Assembly (NCBI RefSeq): GCF_023283925.1
Contig: NZ_JAKIKX010000001.1
Location: 310,001 to 374,000 of the forward strand
Origin: Shewanella marisflavi
GTDB lineage: Bacteria; Pseudomonadota; Gammaproteobacteria; Enterobacterales; Shewanellaceae
Length of the DNA stretch: 64,000 nt
Reading direction: 5' to 3'
In this document: positions 16,799-24,565 of the stretch, piece by piece
Position numbering within the stretch: position 1 is the stretch's first letter
Layout: each line of letters starts with the position of its first letter
Position numbers and translations under genes: made by a program
The notes under the pieces: generated by a model
Database searches by the model: none
Seen by the model: only the letters and a program-made list of their open reading frames with translations
What the model was told of the DNA's origin: nothing

Positions 16799-17545
16799 AT
16801 GTCAGATTTTACCACCCTATATTCCAGTGAGGATGCCTTTGGCCCACTATTGGTGATGGAAGATAGGGAGGTGCGGCTACTTTCCTTTGGTGACAACGAT
16901 GAGCAGAGCAAATTATCTAAGTCTGCTCTGCATCTCCCTATGCATACCTATCTGCAGGCCATGTTATTGGTGCTGCTGTTTATCAAGCCCAAGCGGGTGA
17001 TAATACTCGGTCTGGGGGGCGGGGGACTTATTCAGGCGCTGCGTCATTTCGATCGGGGTATCAATATTACCGCCGTTGAGCTGAGAGAGGCGGTGATCGA
17101 CATTGCCAAACGCTTCTTTTGGCTACCCCTGGGCAAGAAACTTAACCTTGTTCATCAAGATGCCAATGCATTTCTGGCCGAAGGCAAGCACAAGAAGGCT
17201 GATGTTATCTTTGCCGATATCTATCATGCCGGAGGCGTGGATGAGCAGCAGCATAGTGAGGTATTTATTGCCAATGCCGCGGCGCTGCTCAAGGTCGATG
17301 GTTATCTGGTGCTTAACTGCTGGAAGGAGCACAGCCGCAATCAAGCCTTACTCGCCTTGCTCAAAGAACACTTTAGCGATGTGTACGCCTGTCTGACTGG
17401 CGGTGGCAATTGGGTCGTGATCGCCGGTAAACAAGCCAGGCAGATAAGCAGTAGTGGCCTAAAGAGCGAGGCGCAGCAGTTATCGCAGCGACTCGACTTT
17501 CCGTTGGCCCGCAGCCTGACCCGTTTTGAACCCTGGGAGTCCTAA
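16799..17545 (+). CDS. Spermidine synthase-like methyltransferase-fold protein
   Basis: 248 residues with the Rossmann fold of polyamine synthases: VIILGLGGGGLIQALR (glycine-rich motif I), ITAVELREAVIDIAKRFF (acidic motif II) and ADVIFADIYHAGGVDEQQHSEVF. The last resembles the catalytic segment of spermidine synthase, with Asp. A short N-terminal part (VMEDREVRLLSFGD) fits the family's small beta domain. It is preceded by GGAGAAGC at 16789-16796. The branch is often annotated as a spermidine synthase-like protein of unknown substrate; no speD or other polyamine gene is adjacent. Confidence 0.85.
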   Translation: MSDFTTLYSSEDAFGPLLVMEDREVRLLSFGDNDEQSKLSKSALHLPMHTYLQAMLLVLLFIKPKRVIILGLGGGGLIQALRHFDRGINITAVELREAVIDIAKRFFWLPLGKKLNLVHQDANAFLAEGKHKKADVIFADIYHAGGVDEQQHSEVFIANAAALLKVDGYLVLNCWKEHSRNQALLALLKEHFSDVYACLTGGGNWVVIAGKQARQISSSGLKSEAQQLSQRLDFPLARSLTRFEPWES

Positions 17546-17599
17546 TCCGTTTCATTTCCCTTCATCGGTTTTTATCACAATAATAAGTTCAATCTTAAA

Positions 17600-17645
17600 A
17601 ACCGATTAGTATGATAGCTTTTATCCGTTATATTTAATTATCCAG
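17600..17645 (+). promoter_or_regulatory. AT-rich ahpC upstream region, weak OxyR-like pattern
   Basis: GATAGCTTTTATC and GTTATATTTAATTATC are adjacent imperfect dyads. ATAG and the internal T and A of an OxyR half-site match, but the CTAT half reads CCGT. OxyR control of ahpC is common in the family; the site itself is not convincing. Confidence 0.25.
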
Positions 17646-17678
17646 TCTCGTTATTATCTTCACATCGACAAAGAACAC

Positions 17679-17703
17679 GGGGTTAAGGCAAACGCCTCAC
17701 CCC
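17679..17703 (+). repeat. Hairpin in the ahpC leader
   Basis: GGGGTTAAGGC-AAAC-GCCTCACCCC folds into a GC-rich stem with one internal mismatch. It ends 38 bases before the ahpC ATG and may stabilise the mRNA. Confidence 0.45.
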
Positions 17704-17740
17704 ACAAATTTACTGTTAATAACGAGCACTGGAGTAAACA

Positions 17741-18310
17741 ATGACTCAATCTATCATCAATACCGAAATCAAGCCTTTCTCTGCCACTGCCTATCACAAT
17801 GGCGATTTCGTCTCTGTGACAGAGCAAGACCTACTGGGTAAGTGGTCAGTAGTTTTCTTCTACCCTGCTGACTTCACCTTCGTCTGCCCAACAGAGCTAG
17901 GTGACATGGCTGACCATTACGAGAAGCTGCAATCAATGGGCGTTGAAGTGTACTCAGTGTCTACCGATACGCACTTTACCCACAAGGCATGGCACGACAG
18001 CTCAGACACCATCGGCAAGATCAACTACCCAATGATCGGTGACCCAACAGGTGTTATCTCACGCAACTTTGGCGTGATGATTGAAGAGGAAGGTCTGGCA
18101 CTACGTGGCACCTTCGTTATCAACCCAGAAGGTCAGATCAAGGTTGCCGAAATTCATGACCTAGGCATTGGTCGTAGCGCTTCTGAGCTGGTACGTAAGA
18201 TTCTAGCGGCTCAGTATGTTGCCACACACGACGGCGAAGTTTGCCCAGCAGCATGGCAGCCAGGTGAAGATACACTAGCACCTTCATTGGACCTAGTAGG
18301 TAAGATTTAA
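17741..18310 (+). CDS. ahpC: Alkyl hydroperoxide reductase subunit C (peroxiredoxin)
   Basis: 189 residues, typical two-cysteine AhpC. The peroxidatic cysteine is Cys49 in DFTFVCPTE, with Thr46 and later Arg as partners. The resolving cysteine is Cys168 in GEVCPAAW, followed by the C-terminal arm. It reduces H2O2, organic peroxides and peroxynitrite and is recycled by AhpF, encoded next. It is preceded by a structured leader and followed by two hairpins before ahpF, so ahpC message is probably more abundant than ahpF. Codon use looks strongly biased, in keeping with high expression. Confidence 0.97.
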   Translation: MTQSIINTEIKPFSATAYHNGDFVSVTEQDLLGKWSVVFFYPADFTFVCPTELGDMADHYEKLQSMGVEVYSVSTDTHFTHKAWHDSSDTIGKINYPMIGDPTGVISRNFGVMIEEEGLALRGTFVINPEGQIKVAEIHDLGIGRSASELVRKILAAQYVATHDGEVCPAAWQPGEDTLAPSLDLVGKI

Positions 18311-18321
18311 ACATCACCTAA

Positions 18322-18352
18322 GGTCACTCGGGCCTCATCATCTCGAGTGACC
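18322..18352 (+). repeat. Hairpin downstream of ahpC
   Basis: GGTCACTCG pairs perfectly with CGAGTGACC across a 13-base loop. No T run follows. Likely an mRNA-stabilising or pausing structure. Confidence 0.5.
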
Positions 18353-18390
18353 TGGCGAAAGCCAAAGTAATTTTCATCATCATCTTTTTT

Positions 18391-18433
18391 ATTGCCGGTT
18401 CATCTCCCCCTGCATTAGAGCCGGCAATTTTTC
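18391..18433 (+). terminator. Terminator-like hairpin between ahpC and ahpF
   Basis: ATTGCCGG pairs with CCGGCAAT across a long loop and is followed by TTTT. Confidence 0.6.
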
Positions 18434-18444
18434 CCTAAGTTTTT

Positions 18445-18468
18445 GGCTCCCGTTGGGAGCCTCTTTTT
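18445..18468 (+). terminator. Intrinsic terminator just before ahpF
   Basis: GGCTCCC-GTT-GGGAGCC is followed by TCTTTTT and ends 14 bases before the ahpF start codon. It should limit readthrough from ahpC into ahpF. Confidence 0.75.
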
Positions 18469-18481
18469 CCTAGGAGTTATC

Positions 18482-20047
18482 ATGTTAGATGCGAATGTAA
18501 AAAATCAGCTGACTACCTATCTGCAAAACCTCAAGCGCCCAGTTGAACTTGTCGTATCGGCAGATGAGCGTCCTAAAGCACAAGAATTAATGGCGTTGGC
18601 AAAAGATATTGCCTCGTTGTCGGATCTCGTGTCGTTGACCGAATCAGAGGGTGTACGTACCCCGTCGATGACCATCACTAATGCCGATACCGCGAGTCAG
18701 ATCCACTTTGCCGGTTTGCCGATGGGCCATGAATTTACATCCTTGGTGCTGGCATTGCTGCACACGGGTGGCCATCCGATCAAGCTTGCGCCTGAAGTGA
18801 TAGAGCAGATCCGTGACCTGCCAGGTGAATATCGCTTCGAGACTTATGTATCGCTGAGCTGTCAAACCTGTCCCGAGGTGGTGCAGGCGCTTAATATGAT
18901 GGCGGCAATCAACCCTAATATTCAAAACACCATGATAGATGGCGCCTTGTTCCAGGATGAAGTGAACGAGCGCAACATCATGGCGGTACCTTCTGTTTAC
19001 CTTAATGGCGAGCCGTTTTCAGTGGGTGGGATCAGCGTTGTCGAGATCCTTAACAAGCTGGACGTTAATGCGGCCAGCCGCCAAGCGGAAAAGTTAAATC
19101 AGAAAGAGGCCTTCGACGTGTTAGTGGTTGGTGGTGGCCCGGCTGGCGCCTCGGCAGCGATTTATGCGGCGCGTAAGGGCTTAAGAACCGGTATCCTGGC
19201 GGACAAATTTGGCGGCCAGGTGGCCGAAACCGTAGGAATTGAAAACTTTATCTCGGTGAAAGCCACCGAAGGCCCGAAATTAGTGGCTAATCTCGAATCT
19301 CATGTGCATGACTATGATGTCGATATCATGGATAACCAGCGTGCCTTAAGTCTCAAGTCCGGTGAGTTGTTTGAGATCCAAACCGAAAGTGGCGCACTAC
19401 TGCGCAGCAAAACGGTACTTCTGGCCACAGGCGCTCGCTGGCGCGAGATGAATGTGCCGGGTGAGCAGGAGTATCGCGGCAAAGGCGTCGCCTATTGCCC
19501 ACACTGTGACGGCCCGCTGTTTAAGGGTAAGCGCGTCGCCGTGATTGGCGGTGGTAACTCGGGCATAGAGGCGGCCATCGATCTTGCCAATATCGTTGAG
19601 CATGTCACTGTGCTTGAGTTTGACAGCAAGCTGCGCGCCGATGACGTGTTACAACGCAAGGCAGCCTCTATGGGCAATATTGAGATAATCACCCAGGCCA
19701 TGACGACGGAAGTGGTCGGTGATGGCAAGCGAGTGCAAGGACTGAACTACACCGATAGGGCAACAGGTGAAAGTCATCATATCGCCCTCGCCGGTATCTT
19801 TGTGCAGATTGGCTTGGTACCTAATGCCGAGTGGCTCAAGGGGACACTCGACTTGACCGAGCGGGGCGAGATCATGGTTGATGCCAAGGGTCAAACCTCA
19901 CTGCCTGGCGTATTTGCAGCAGGTGATGTGACTAACTCTGCCTATAAGCAGATCATCATCGCCATGGGTAGCGGTGCAACCGCTTCGCTTGGCGCATTCG
20001 ACTACCTGATCCGTCTGGGTGAGCCGGCAGACGCAGTCGCTGCTTAA
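18482..20047 (+). CDS. ahpF: Alkyl hydroperoxide reductase subunit F
   Basis: 521 residues from the ATG at 18482, which has TAGGAG at 18471-18476; the frame is open 13 codons further upstream but that part lies in the terminator. The N-terminal domain is two thioredoxin folds with Cys127-Cys130 (SCQTCPEV). The FAD motif [12 protein letters not shown] lies at about 215-226. The thioredoxin-reductase-like redox pair is Cys339-Cys342 (YCPHCDG), followed by [12 protein letters not shown] for NADH. It passes electrons from NADH to AhpC. A strong terminator follows. Confidence 0.97.
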   Translation: MLDANVKNQLTTYLQNLKRPVELVVSADERPKAQELMALAKDIASLSDLVSLTESEGVRTPSMTITNADTASQIHFAGLPMGHEFTSLVLALLHTGGHPIKLAPEVIEQIRDLPGEYRFETYVSLSCQTCPEVVQALNMMAAINPNIQNTMIDGALFQDEVNERNIMAVPSVYLNGEPFSVGGISVVEILNKLDVNAASRQAEKLNQKEAFDVLVVGGGPAGASAAIYAARKGLRTGILADKFGGQVAETVGIENFISVKATEGPKLVANLESHVHDYDVDIMDNQRALSLKSGELFEIQTESGALLRSKTVLLATGARWREMNVPGEQEYRGKGVAYCPHCDGPLFKGKRVAVIGGGNSGIEAAIDLANIVEHVTVLEFDSKLRADDVLQRKAASMGNIEIITQAMTTEVVGDGKRVQGLNYTDRATGESHHIALAGIFVQIGLVPNAEWLKGTLDLTERGEIMVDAKGQTSLPGVFAAGDVTNSAYKQIIIAMGSGATASLGAFDYLIRLGEPADAVAA

Positions 20048-20070
20048 TGGCAAAGGCGAGTATAAATAGT

Positions 20071-20102
20071 AAACAGCCAGCCTAATGCTGGCTGTTTTTT
20101 TA
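20071..20102 (+). terminator. ahpF terminator
   Basis: AAACAGCCAGC-CTAAT-GCTGGCTGTTT plus T run, 24 bases after the ahpF stop. Confidence 0.9.
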
Positions 20103-20128
20103 TTCGTCTTTATAATTACTTAAGCTGA

Positions 20129-21325
20129 GTGAGTGTGAATAGTGTTGTAAAAGAGGGGCGAGCGCAGAGAAGGATGAATAGTAAGCCAAAAAGCTTTGAC
20201 CAACTCCTAGTCCAGGAGACCCATATCTACCTTTGCCGTTCGGTAAAGTGGACCGCTTACCTGTCCGTATTTCTGCTGGTTGCCATTTTTTTTGCCACAG
20301 TGTTGCAAAAGCATCATCTGTTGAGTGTGCAGGATCTCTTGGTGTTGCAGATGCCTGCCTTGTGTATCGCCCTGTTTGGTCTGGCCGGCATTCTCTATCG
20401 TCAGCCTGAACGGCATCGCTTAGGATTGGTGCTGGCTTACCTGTTGGTGTTAGAGGTCGCCTGGATCTACTTTGTGGTGGGGCATTATTGGCTCACCAGC
20501 TCCTACAGCATATTAGGTGAATATACCTCTCTGGCTATTGTCGATTCAGTGGTGGATGTACTGGTGTTTACCTTTGCCATTTCACTGTTTCCGCTGCGTA
20601 ACTGGTTATTGGTAAGCGTCATTCCGCTTTTATCGGTCAGTTTAGTGACTAGGATTATCGAGACTCCGGAAAACCCTATCTTTGCCGTGACCAAGTTTAC
20701 CTGTCTCTTGGTGATCATGGTGACCGGGCAAAAAGTGTTGCAGGAGTGGTTTAGAAAGGCGATCTTGCGAGATGCGGAGAAGCAACAGCTATTGCAACAG
20801 TTTAAGCACATGGCACTGATTGATGGCCTGACTAATTTGAGTAATCGACGTCATTTCGATGAGGTGCTGGCGCTCGAGGTGAAAGCCGCTGAGCGTACCC
20901 AGGATCCTCTGAGCATGATCCTTCTGGATGTGGACTACTTTAAACGACTCAATGATAGTATTGGGCATCAGCAAGGAGATAAGTGTTTGATCCGTATAGC
21001 AGAGGTACTACACGGTATCGCCTCTCGTCCAAGGGATCTTGCCGCTCGTTATGGTGGTGAGGAGTTTGCGGTCATATTGCCCGATACCGATCTCAATGGC
21101 GCAAGCCATATTGCTGAGCAGATCCGCGCGGCGCTGAAGGCTGCTGAGATAGCTCATCCTGATTCAGATTTAGGTGCATTTGTGACAGTCTCTCAGGGCG
21201 TTAGCCTATGGCAGCCAGGGCTGACTGCCCAGGATTTGACCGCCAGCGCCGATCAGCTGCTTTACCTCAGTAAGGCGCAAGGACGGGATTGTTTCAGTGT
21301 GGGCGTGGCGAAGGCTGAAGAGTAG
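20129..21325 (+). CDS. Membrane diguanylate cyclase (GGDEF)
   Basis: 398 residues if started at GTG 20129; the ATG at 20174 (MNSKPKSF, preceded by AGAAGG) is an alternative that removes 15 residues. The N-terminal half (about 40-210) has around six hydrophobic segments with short loops, so it is a membrane sensor without a known domain name I can assign. The C-terminal GGDEF domain has DGLTNLSNRRHFDEVL, the active site GGEEF at about 309-313, and the RPRD inhibitory site five residues before it. It should make cyclic di-GMP with product inhibition. Single gene with its own terminator. Confidence 0.93.
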   Translation: MSVNSVVKEGRAQRRMNSKPKSFDQLLVQETHIYLCRSVKWTAYLSVFLLVAIFFATVLQKHHLLSVQDLLVLQMPALCIALFGLAGILYRQPERHRLGLVLAYLLVLEVAWIYFVVGHYWLTSSYSILGEYTSLAIVDSVVDVLVFTFAISLFPLRNWLLVSVIPLLSVSLVTRIIETPENPIFAVTKFTCLLVIMVTGQKVLQEWFRKAILRDAEKQQLLQQFKHMALIDGLTNLSNRRHFDEVLALEVKAAERTQDPLSMILLDVDYFKRLNDSIGHQQGDKCLIRIAEVLHGIASRPRDLAARYGGEEFAVILPDTDLNGASHIAEQIRAALKAAEIAHPDSDLGAFVTVSQGVSLWQPGLTAQDLTASADQLLYLSKAQGRDCFSVGVAKAEE

Positions 21326-21343
21326 GCCATACTGCGAGTATGA

Positions 21344-21369
21344 AAAAGCCCTCTAGATGAGGGCTTTTA
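21344..21369 (+). terminator. Terminator after the diguanylate cyclase gene
   Basis: AAAAAGCCCTC-TAGAT-GAGGGCTTTT, a strong stem between convergent genes; it can serve both strands. Confidence 0.85.
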
Positions 21370-21382
21370 AATTTTATGCTGA

Positions 21383-21580
21383 TTAAGCTGTGGTATTAAT
21401 ATTGTGACCACTGTTTCCTACAGGCCCAGCACTCGGCGCCGAGTCAACTGCTTCAATCAGTTGTAGCGCAATCTCTCCCTCTGCTTGTTGCTGCTCTTTA
21501 GCGAGTTGTGCAACTTTTACCCCAACGCTTCCATTGCTTAGGTTAGGTTGTAGATTACTGGTACCAACTGTTATTGCCAT
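21383..21580 (-). CDS. YjfB-like small protein, putative motility-associated
   Basis: 65 residues: a short N-terminus (MAITVGTSNLQP), a helix-forming middle (VGVKVAQLAKEQQQAEGEIALQLIEA) and a C-terminal tail ending GHNINTTA. The helix and the GN-x-G-x-NI tail weakly resemble the YjfB putative motility protein family. Its upstream region has a close match to a sigma-28 flagellar promoter (21645-21671), which independently supports a motility link. No export signal. A perfect 12-bp inverted repeat lies in the leader. No flagellar gene is in the window. Exact function is unknown. Confidence 0.75.
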   Translation of the reverse strand: MAITVGTSNLQPNLSNGSVGVKVAQLAKEQQQAEGEIALQLIEAVDSAPSAGPVGNSGHNINTTA

Positions 21581-21607
21581 GCTTACCGCCTTAAACTGGG
21601 TGAAAGT

Positions 21608-21642
21608 CTATAGTTAACCAATTTTACATAGGTTAACTATAG
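21608..21642 (-). repeat. Perfect 12-bp inverted repeat in the small-protein leader
   Basis: CTATAGTTAACC, 11 bases, then GGTTAACTATAG. No T run follows on the minus strand, so it is an operator or a 5' mRNA stem rather than a terminator. The predicted sigma-28 start site falls within its first arm. Confidence 0.8.
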
Positions 21643-21644
21643 TG

Positions 21645-21671
21645 CTATCGGCGTCATTTTGGAAAACTTGA
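21645..21671 (-). promoter_or_regulatory. Sigma-28 (FliA)-type promoter
   Basis: Minus strand TCAAGTTT-N11-GCCGATAG against the consensus TAAAGTTT-N11-GCCGATAA: 14 of 16 positions match with the exact spacing. It lies 65 bp before the small-protein ATG. Confidence 0.75.
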
Positions 21672-21684
21672 GCCATTATCTGCG

Positions 21685-23106
21685 CTATTGCTTCACCGTT
21701 TTGCGCTTGTCTATCTGTTTGCGAGTGATGCTGATAATAAAGGTTAGTACGATAGATGCTAGAATCAAGCCAACCGCGAGTACAGCATTTTGCAGTGCCG
21801 TCGGGTCGAGTGCCAACATGCCCCCAAGACCGATCATCATGATCCCTGACATGAGTTTCAGGGTTTGTCCCTCTTTCTCAGAGAGTTTGCGTTTACCTAA
21901 GGTGGCGCTAAAGGCGATCACTATGGCTGCTAACGGGATAACATAAACCACATTGTAGAAGGCAAGATAGAGGTAACGCTCATATGCTGGGAGCTCGTGC
22001 ATTGACAGTACGCTGGTGTAGATCATCGGAAAGCCTGCGGTACACAGTAGCTCATAAGCATTAGCCAATATCGCCAGTACAACAGTCCCTGCAATCATGG
22101 CCGCCATACTGCTGGCACTGGTGAGTTTACCCATGCGCTTAATGAGGCCAGTACGGTTTTCTGCCGACATGGACAGGCTCACTTCCCCTTTGGTAAAGAA
22201 GTAATCCTTGATGTTAATGGTGCCGGCAATCAGTGCCAGAATACCTGCCCCGAGAATGATCAGGCCACCATCGCTGCCAGCGCCCAATAATTCAAAGATG
22301 TTGAGCCAGGCAATCATAAACAGGAAGTAGATAAAACCTGAGAAGAACACAAAGATCCCCCCAACTATCAACATGCGGGTGCGACTCTTGGCGTTAACCA
22401 TAATAGAGAGTAAAAACAGCAGCACGAAGAAGGCGCATGGGTTAAAGGCGTCAACGCCAGCCAGTACTACGGTGAGCACAGGTAAGGAAAGCTGCTCTGG
22501 TGCGAAGACGCCGATCAGCGGCAGCTCAATGGGCTGTACCTTAGTAACTGGTGCGGCCTCGGGATTTTCACCTAAACCTATGTCACAGGTGCCGGGGTCG
22601 CTGCTGGCACTACAGGTAGCAAATAAGGGTTCTCCTTGGCCTGAGGACTCACCAGCATGGGGTTGGGTATCATCTGCTTGCACAACACCGCCTAAGGCTC
22701 GGTAGCAGGCCTTGAGCTGTGACAAGATAAATTGTCCGGTTACTGCCTCACTGCTATAGCCCACAGTGGCTTGCTCACAGGCGGCGATATAGGGGACTGA
22801 ACGCGCTGCCACTTTGGTTTTTTCGGCTATGCTCTGCCATTTTTTCTGGGTGCCCGCTTGAGAAACCATGTGTGATTCAAGCTCTATCCAGGGATACTTC
22901 TCTGGAAGGCTGTCGATAAAGGGATGAGCCTCGGCGCAGTGCGGACAGGTCTTAGACCAGAAAAAATAGAGTTTAATCTTAAGCTGACCGTCGGCGTCGA
23001 CATAATGCCAAGTGGCATTTTCAGATACTGAATTATCTGCTGCCTGTGTGAAACTGGGTAATGCACTGGAGAGTAGCAGAAAACAAAACATCAGGGCTCT
23101 AAACAT
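21685..23106 (-). CDS. Thioredoxin-like/CcdA-like membrane thiol-redox protein
   Basis: 473 residues. A signal peptide (1-22) precedes a thioredoxin-like domain (about 32-150) with Cys54-Cys57 in FFWSKTCPHCAEAHPF, so this part lies in the periplasm. A linker with CSASSDPGTCDIG follows. The C-terminal half (about 205-470) has six or more membrane helices and starts with GVDAFNPCAFFVLLFLLS, an NPC motif like that of CcdA/DsbD; a second cysteine is in YELLCTAGFPMIY. The layout suggests electron transfer across the membrane to a periplasmic thiol protein, with domains in an order unlike DsbD (thioredoxin first). The partner is unknown. Confidence 0.8.
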   Translation of the reverse strand: MFRALMFCFLLLSSALPSFTQAADNSVSENATWHYVDADGQLKIKLYFFWSKTCPHCAEAHPFIDSLPEKYPWIELESHMVSQAGTQKKWQSIAEKTKVAARSVPYIAACEQATVGYSSEAVTGQFILSQLKACYRALGGVVQADDTQPHAGESSGQGEPLFATCSASSDPGTCDIGLGENPEAAPVTKVQPIELPLIGVFAPEQLSLPVLTVVLAGVDAFNPCAFFVLLFLLSIMVNAKSRTRMLIVGGIFVFFSGFIYFLFMIAWLNIFELLGAGSDGGLIILGAGILALIAGTINIKDYFFTKGEVSLSMSAENRTGLIKRMGKLTSASSMAAMIAGTVVLAILANAYELLCTAGFPMIYTSVLSMHELPAYERYLYLAFYNVVYVIPLAAIVIAFSATLGKRKLSEKEGQTLKLMSGIMMIGLGGMLALDPTALQNAVLAVGLILASIVLTFIISITRKQIDKRKTVKQ

Positions 23107-23190
23107 AATCCCTCCCGGGGCTGGTTTGCCAAAAGACTATGACAAAGGCGTTCTAGGGATAGTGTACTGCGCGCCAACGGCGAGGCTAAG

Positions 23191-23216
23191 TTTATGTTTC
23201 AGATTTGCAACATAAA
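23191..23216. promoter_or_regulatory. Inverted repeat upstream of the thiol-redox gene
   Basis: TTTATGTT-N10-AACATAAA, perfect 8-bp arms, about 85-110 bp before the start at 23106. Operator-like. Confidence 0.4.
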
Positions 23217-23323
23217 TCTTGAAATATACTGGAAATGTTAACTTGCGCGGATTTTTATGTGTGCGGCCAGCGCCGCCCGGCAGTTAAGTGCACAGGCGAC
23301 GAGTTTTAAAATCGCTGATGGGT

Positions 23324-23761
23324 TTACTTAAGCAGATTGCGACTGGGGGCGACAGCGCTGGCAATGGCTGTCTCACCACTTTCTTGCTGACACCAATGCA
23401 TACTCAGTGTTCGGGTATCTTCCTGGCTTGCGGTTAGTAGTTTGGTGACCACAGGCTGGTGGTAGTCTGACTTCGTCAGGAAGTTTTTTACTCGCTCAAT
23501 ACGGCGATTGGCGAGCCAGAGATTATATTCCCTGATCTTTTTGTCTGTTTCGCCCTTGTAGAGCGGGAATTCCAGTAGCAGATAGCCCGTATCAGCCTGG
23601 GTCTTTTCGATCAGCTGTTGTAGTTGTTTGGCATATTGGCTGTCGAAATATGAGCTGTTTTTGTCAAAAGGGATATCGCCCAAACTGATGTTTTGTGGGC
23701 AGCGAGCATGGACCTGTGCCGCAAAGAGAATTGACAAGATCACTAGCAGTTGTCGCTTCAT
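23324..23761 (-). CDS. Secreted OmpA-like domain protein, small
   Basis: 145 residues from the ATG at 23761, which has GGAGG 7 bases before it. A signal peptide (MKRQLLVILSILFAAQVHA) is followed by a single domain that resembles a reduced OmpA C-terminal fold: DIPFDKNSSYFDSQYAKQL, then YLLLEFPLYKG, then NLWLANRRIERVKNFL, which matches the N-x2-L-x2-RR peptidoglycan-binding helix pattern. Two cysteines (RCPQN, HWCQQ) could pair. No lipoprotein box. The likely location is the periplasm; peptidoglycan binding is inferred. Confidence 0.75.
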   Translation of the reverse strand: MKRQLLVILSILFAAQVHARCPQNISLGDIPFDKNSSYFDSQYAKQLQQLIEKTQADTGYLLLEFPLYKGETDKKIREYNLWLANRRIERVKNFLTKSDYHQPVVTKLLTASQEDTRTLSMHWCQQESGETAIASAVAPSRNLLK

Positions 23762-24083
23762 AGTGAACACCTCCAATGTGTTTTTTAGTGTATAGAGCTA
23801 AATAATGCTGGGAATTTAGGGGATTGTCGCTGGAAAAGCAACCGTATTCACAGGTGGGTTTTAGGCTTTATGTCGATGAGTTTGAGTATTTAACCTAGCG
23901 CCAGTATTTAGTCGGTTTGCATCTAGATGGTTTTGCTAAGTTATTTGCTTAAGTCTATGTAAAATTGACGGATTATTGACTGTTTACGCATCAAAAAAAT
24001 TTATTGATAAATTTTCACTTTAGTCGGTTCATGGCGTAAACTTGGCAAAAGTTGTGTGCAATTTAATAATGGTAGCCTTACCC
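23762..24083. other. AT-rich divergent promoter region
   Basis: 322 bp between the OmpA-like gene (minus) and the ohrR-like gene (plus). The only clear structure is the 20-bp palindrome at 23996-24015. TTG and ATG codons at 24042 and 24069 are alternative starts for the regulator. Confidence 0.6.
23996..24015. promoter_or_regulatory. Perfect 20-bp palindrome, likely OhrR-type operator
   Basis: AAAATTTAT-TG-ATAAATTTT, 69 bp before the ATG of the MarR/OhrR-type gene. AT-rich palindromes of this size are usual MarR-family operators; binding is inferred. Confidence 0.6.
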
Positions 24084-24536
24084 ATGAGCCAAGATACTCA
24101 GCCTAACCCGTTGGCACTCGAAAACCAGGTTTGTTTCTCACTATACAGCGCCGCCAATGCCATGGTACGTGCCTATCGTCCTCTGTTGGAAGCGTTGGAT
24201 TTGACCTATTCGCAATACTTGGCGATGTTGGTGTTATGGGAACACCCAGGGATCAGCGTTAAGACCTTAGGTGAGCAGTTACACCTGGATTCTGGCACCC
24301 TGACACCCTTGCTCAAACGGCTGGAAACTAAAGGGTTAGTCACCCGTGGCCGCAGTGATACCGATGAGCGAGTGCGAGTGCTACAACTAACTGATGAGGG
24401 CAGGGCGTTGCAACAAGAGGCTAAGTCGGTTCCACTGCAGATGCGTTGCAAGCTGGGGGGGGAACCCGAGGAGTTTGCCGAGCTTAAGCGCTTATGTGAT
24501 AAGGCCTATGAGTATCTGCAACGGGCGAGCCAAGGT
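24084..24536 (+). CDS. ohrR: OhrR-type MarR-family redox regulator
   Basis: 151 codons including the stop region from the ATG at 24084; the frame ends near 24539. I chose this start because it gives the usual OhrR length; TTG 24042 and ATG 24069 are alternatives. The reactive cysteine is Cys17 in LENQVCFSLYSA, the place used by OhrR proteins to sense organic peroxides, and a second Cys lies in LQMRCKLGGE. The winged helix includes LGEQLHLDSGTLTPLLKRLETKGLVTRGRSDTDER. No ohr peroxidase gene is adjacent; the next gene, 26 bases away, is a GlpD-like oxidoreductase. It probably represses its own promoter through the 23996-24015 palindrome. Confidence 0.85.
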
Positions 24537-24565
24537 TAAAGGTTAATTAAACCAAAGGAAGCGCT

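Noticed and set aside
17600..17645. OxyR site before ahpC
   Set aside because: Only part of one half-site fits; kept as a low-confidence region but not used as a finding.
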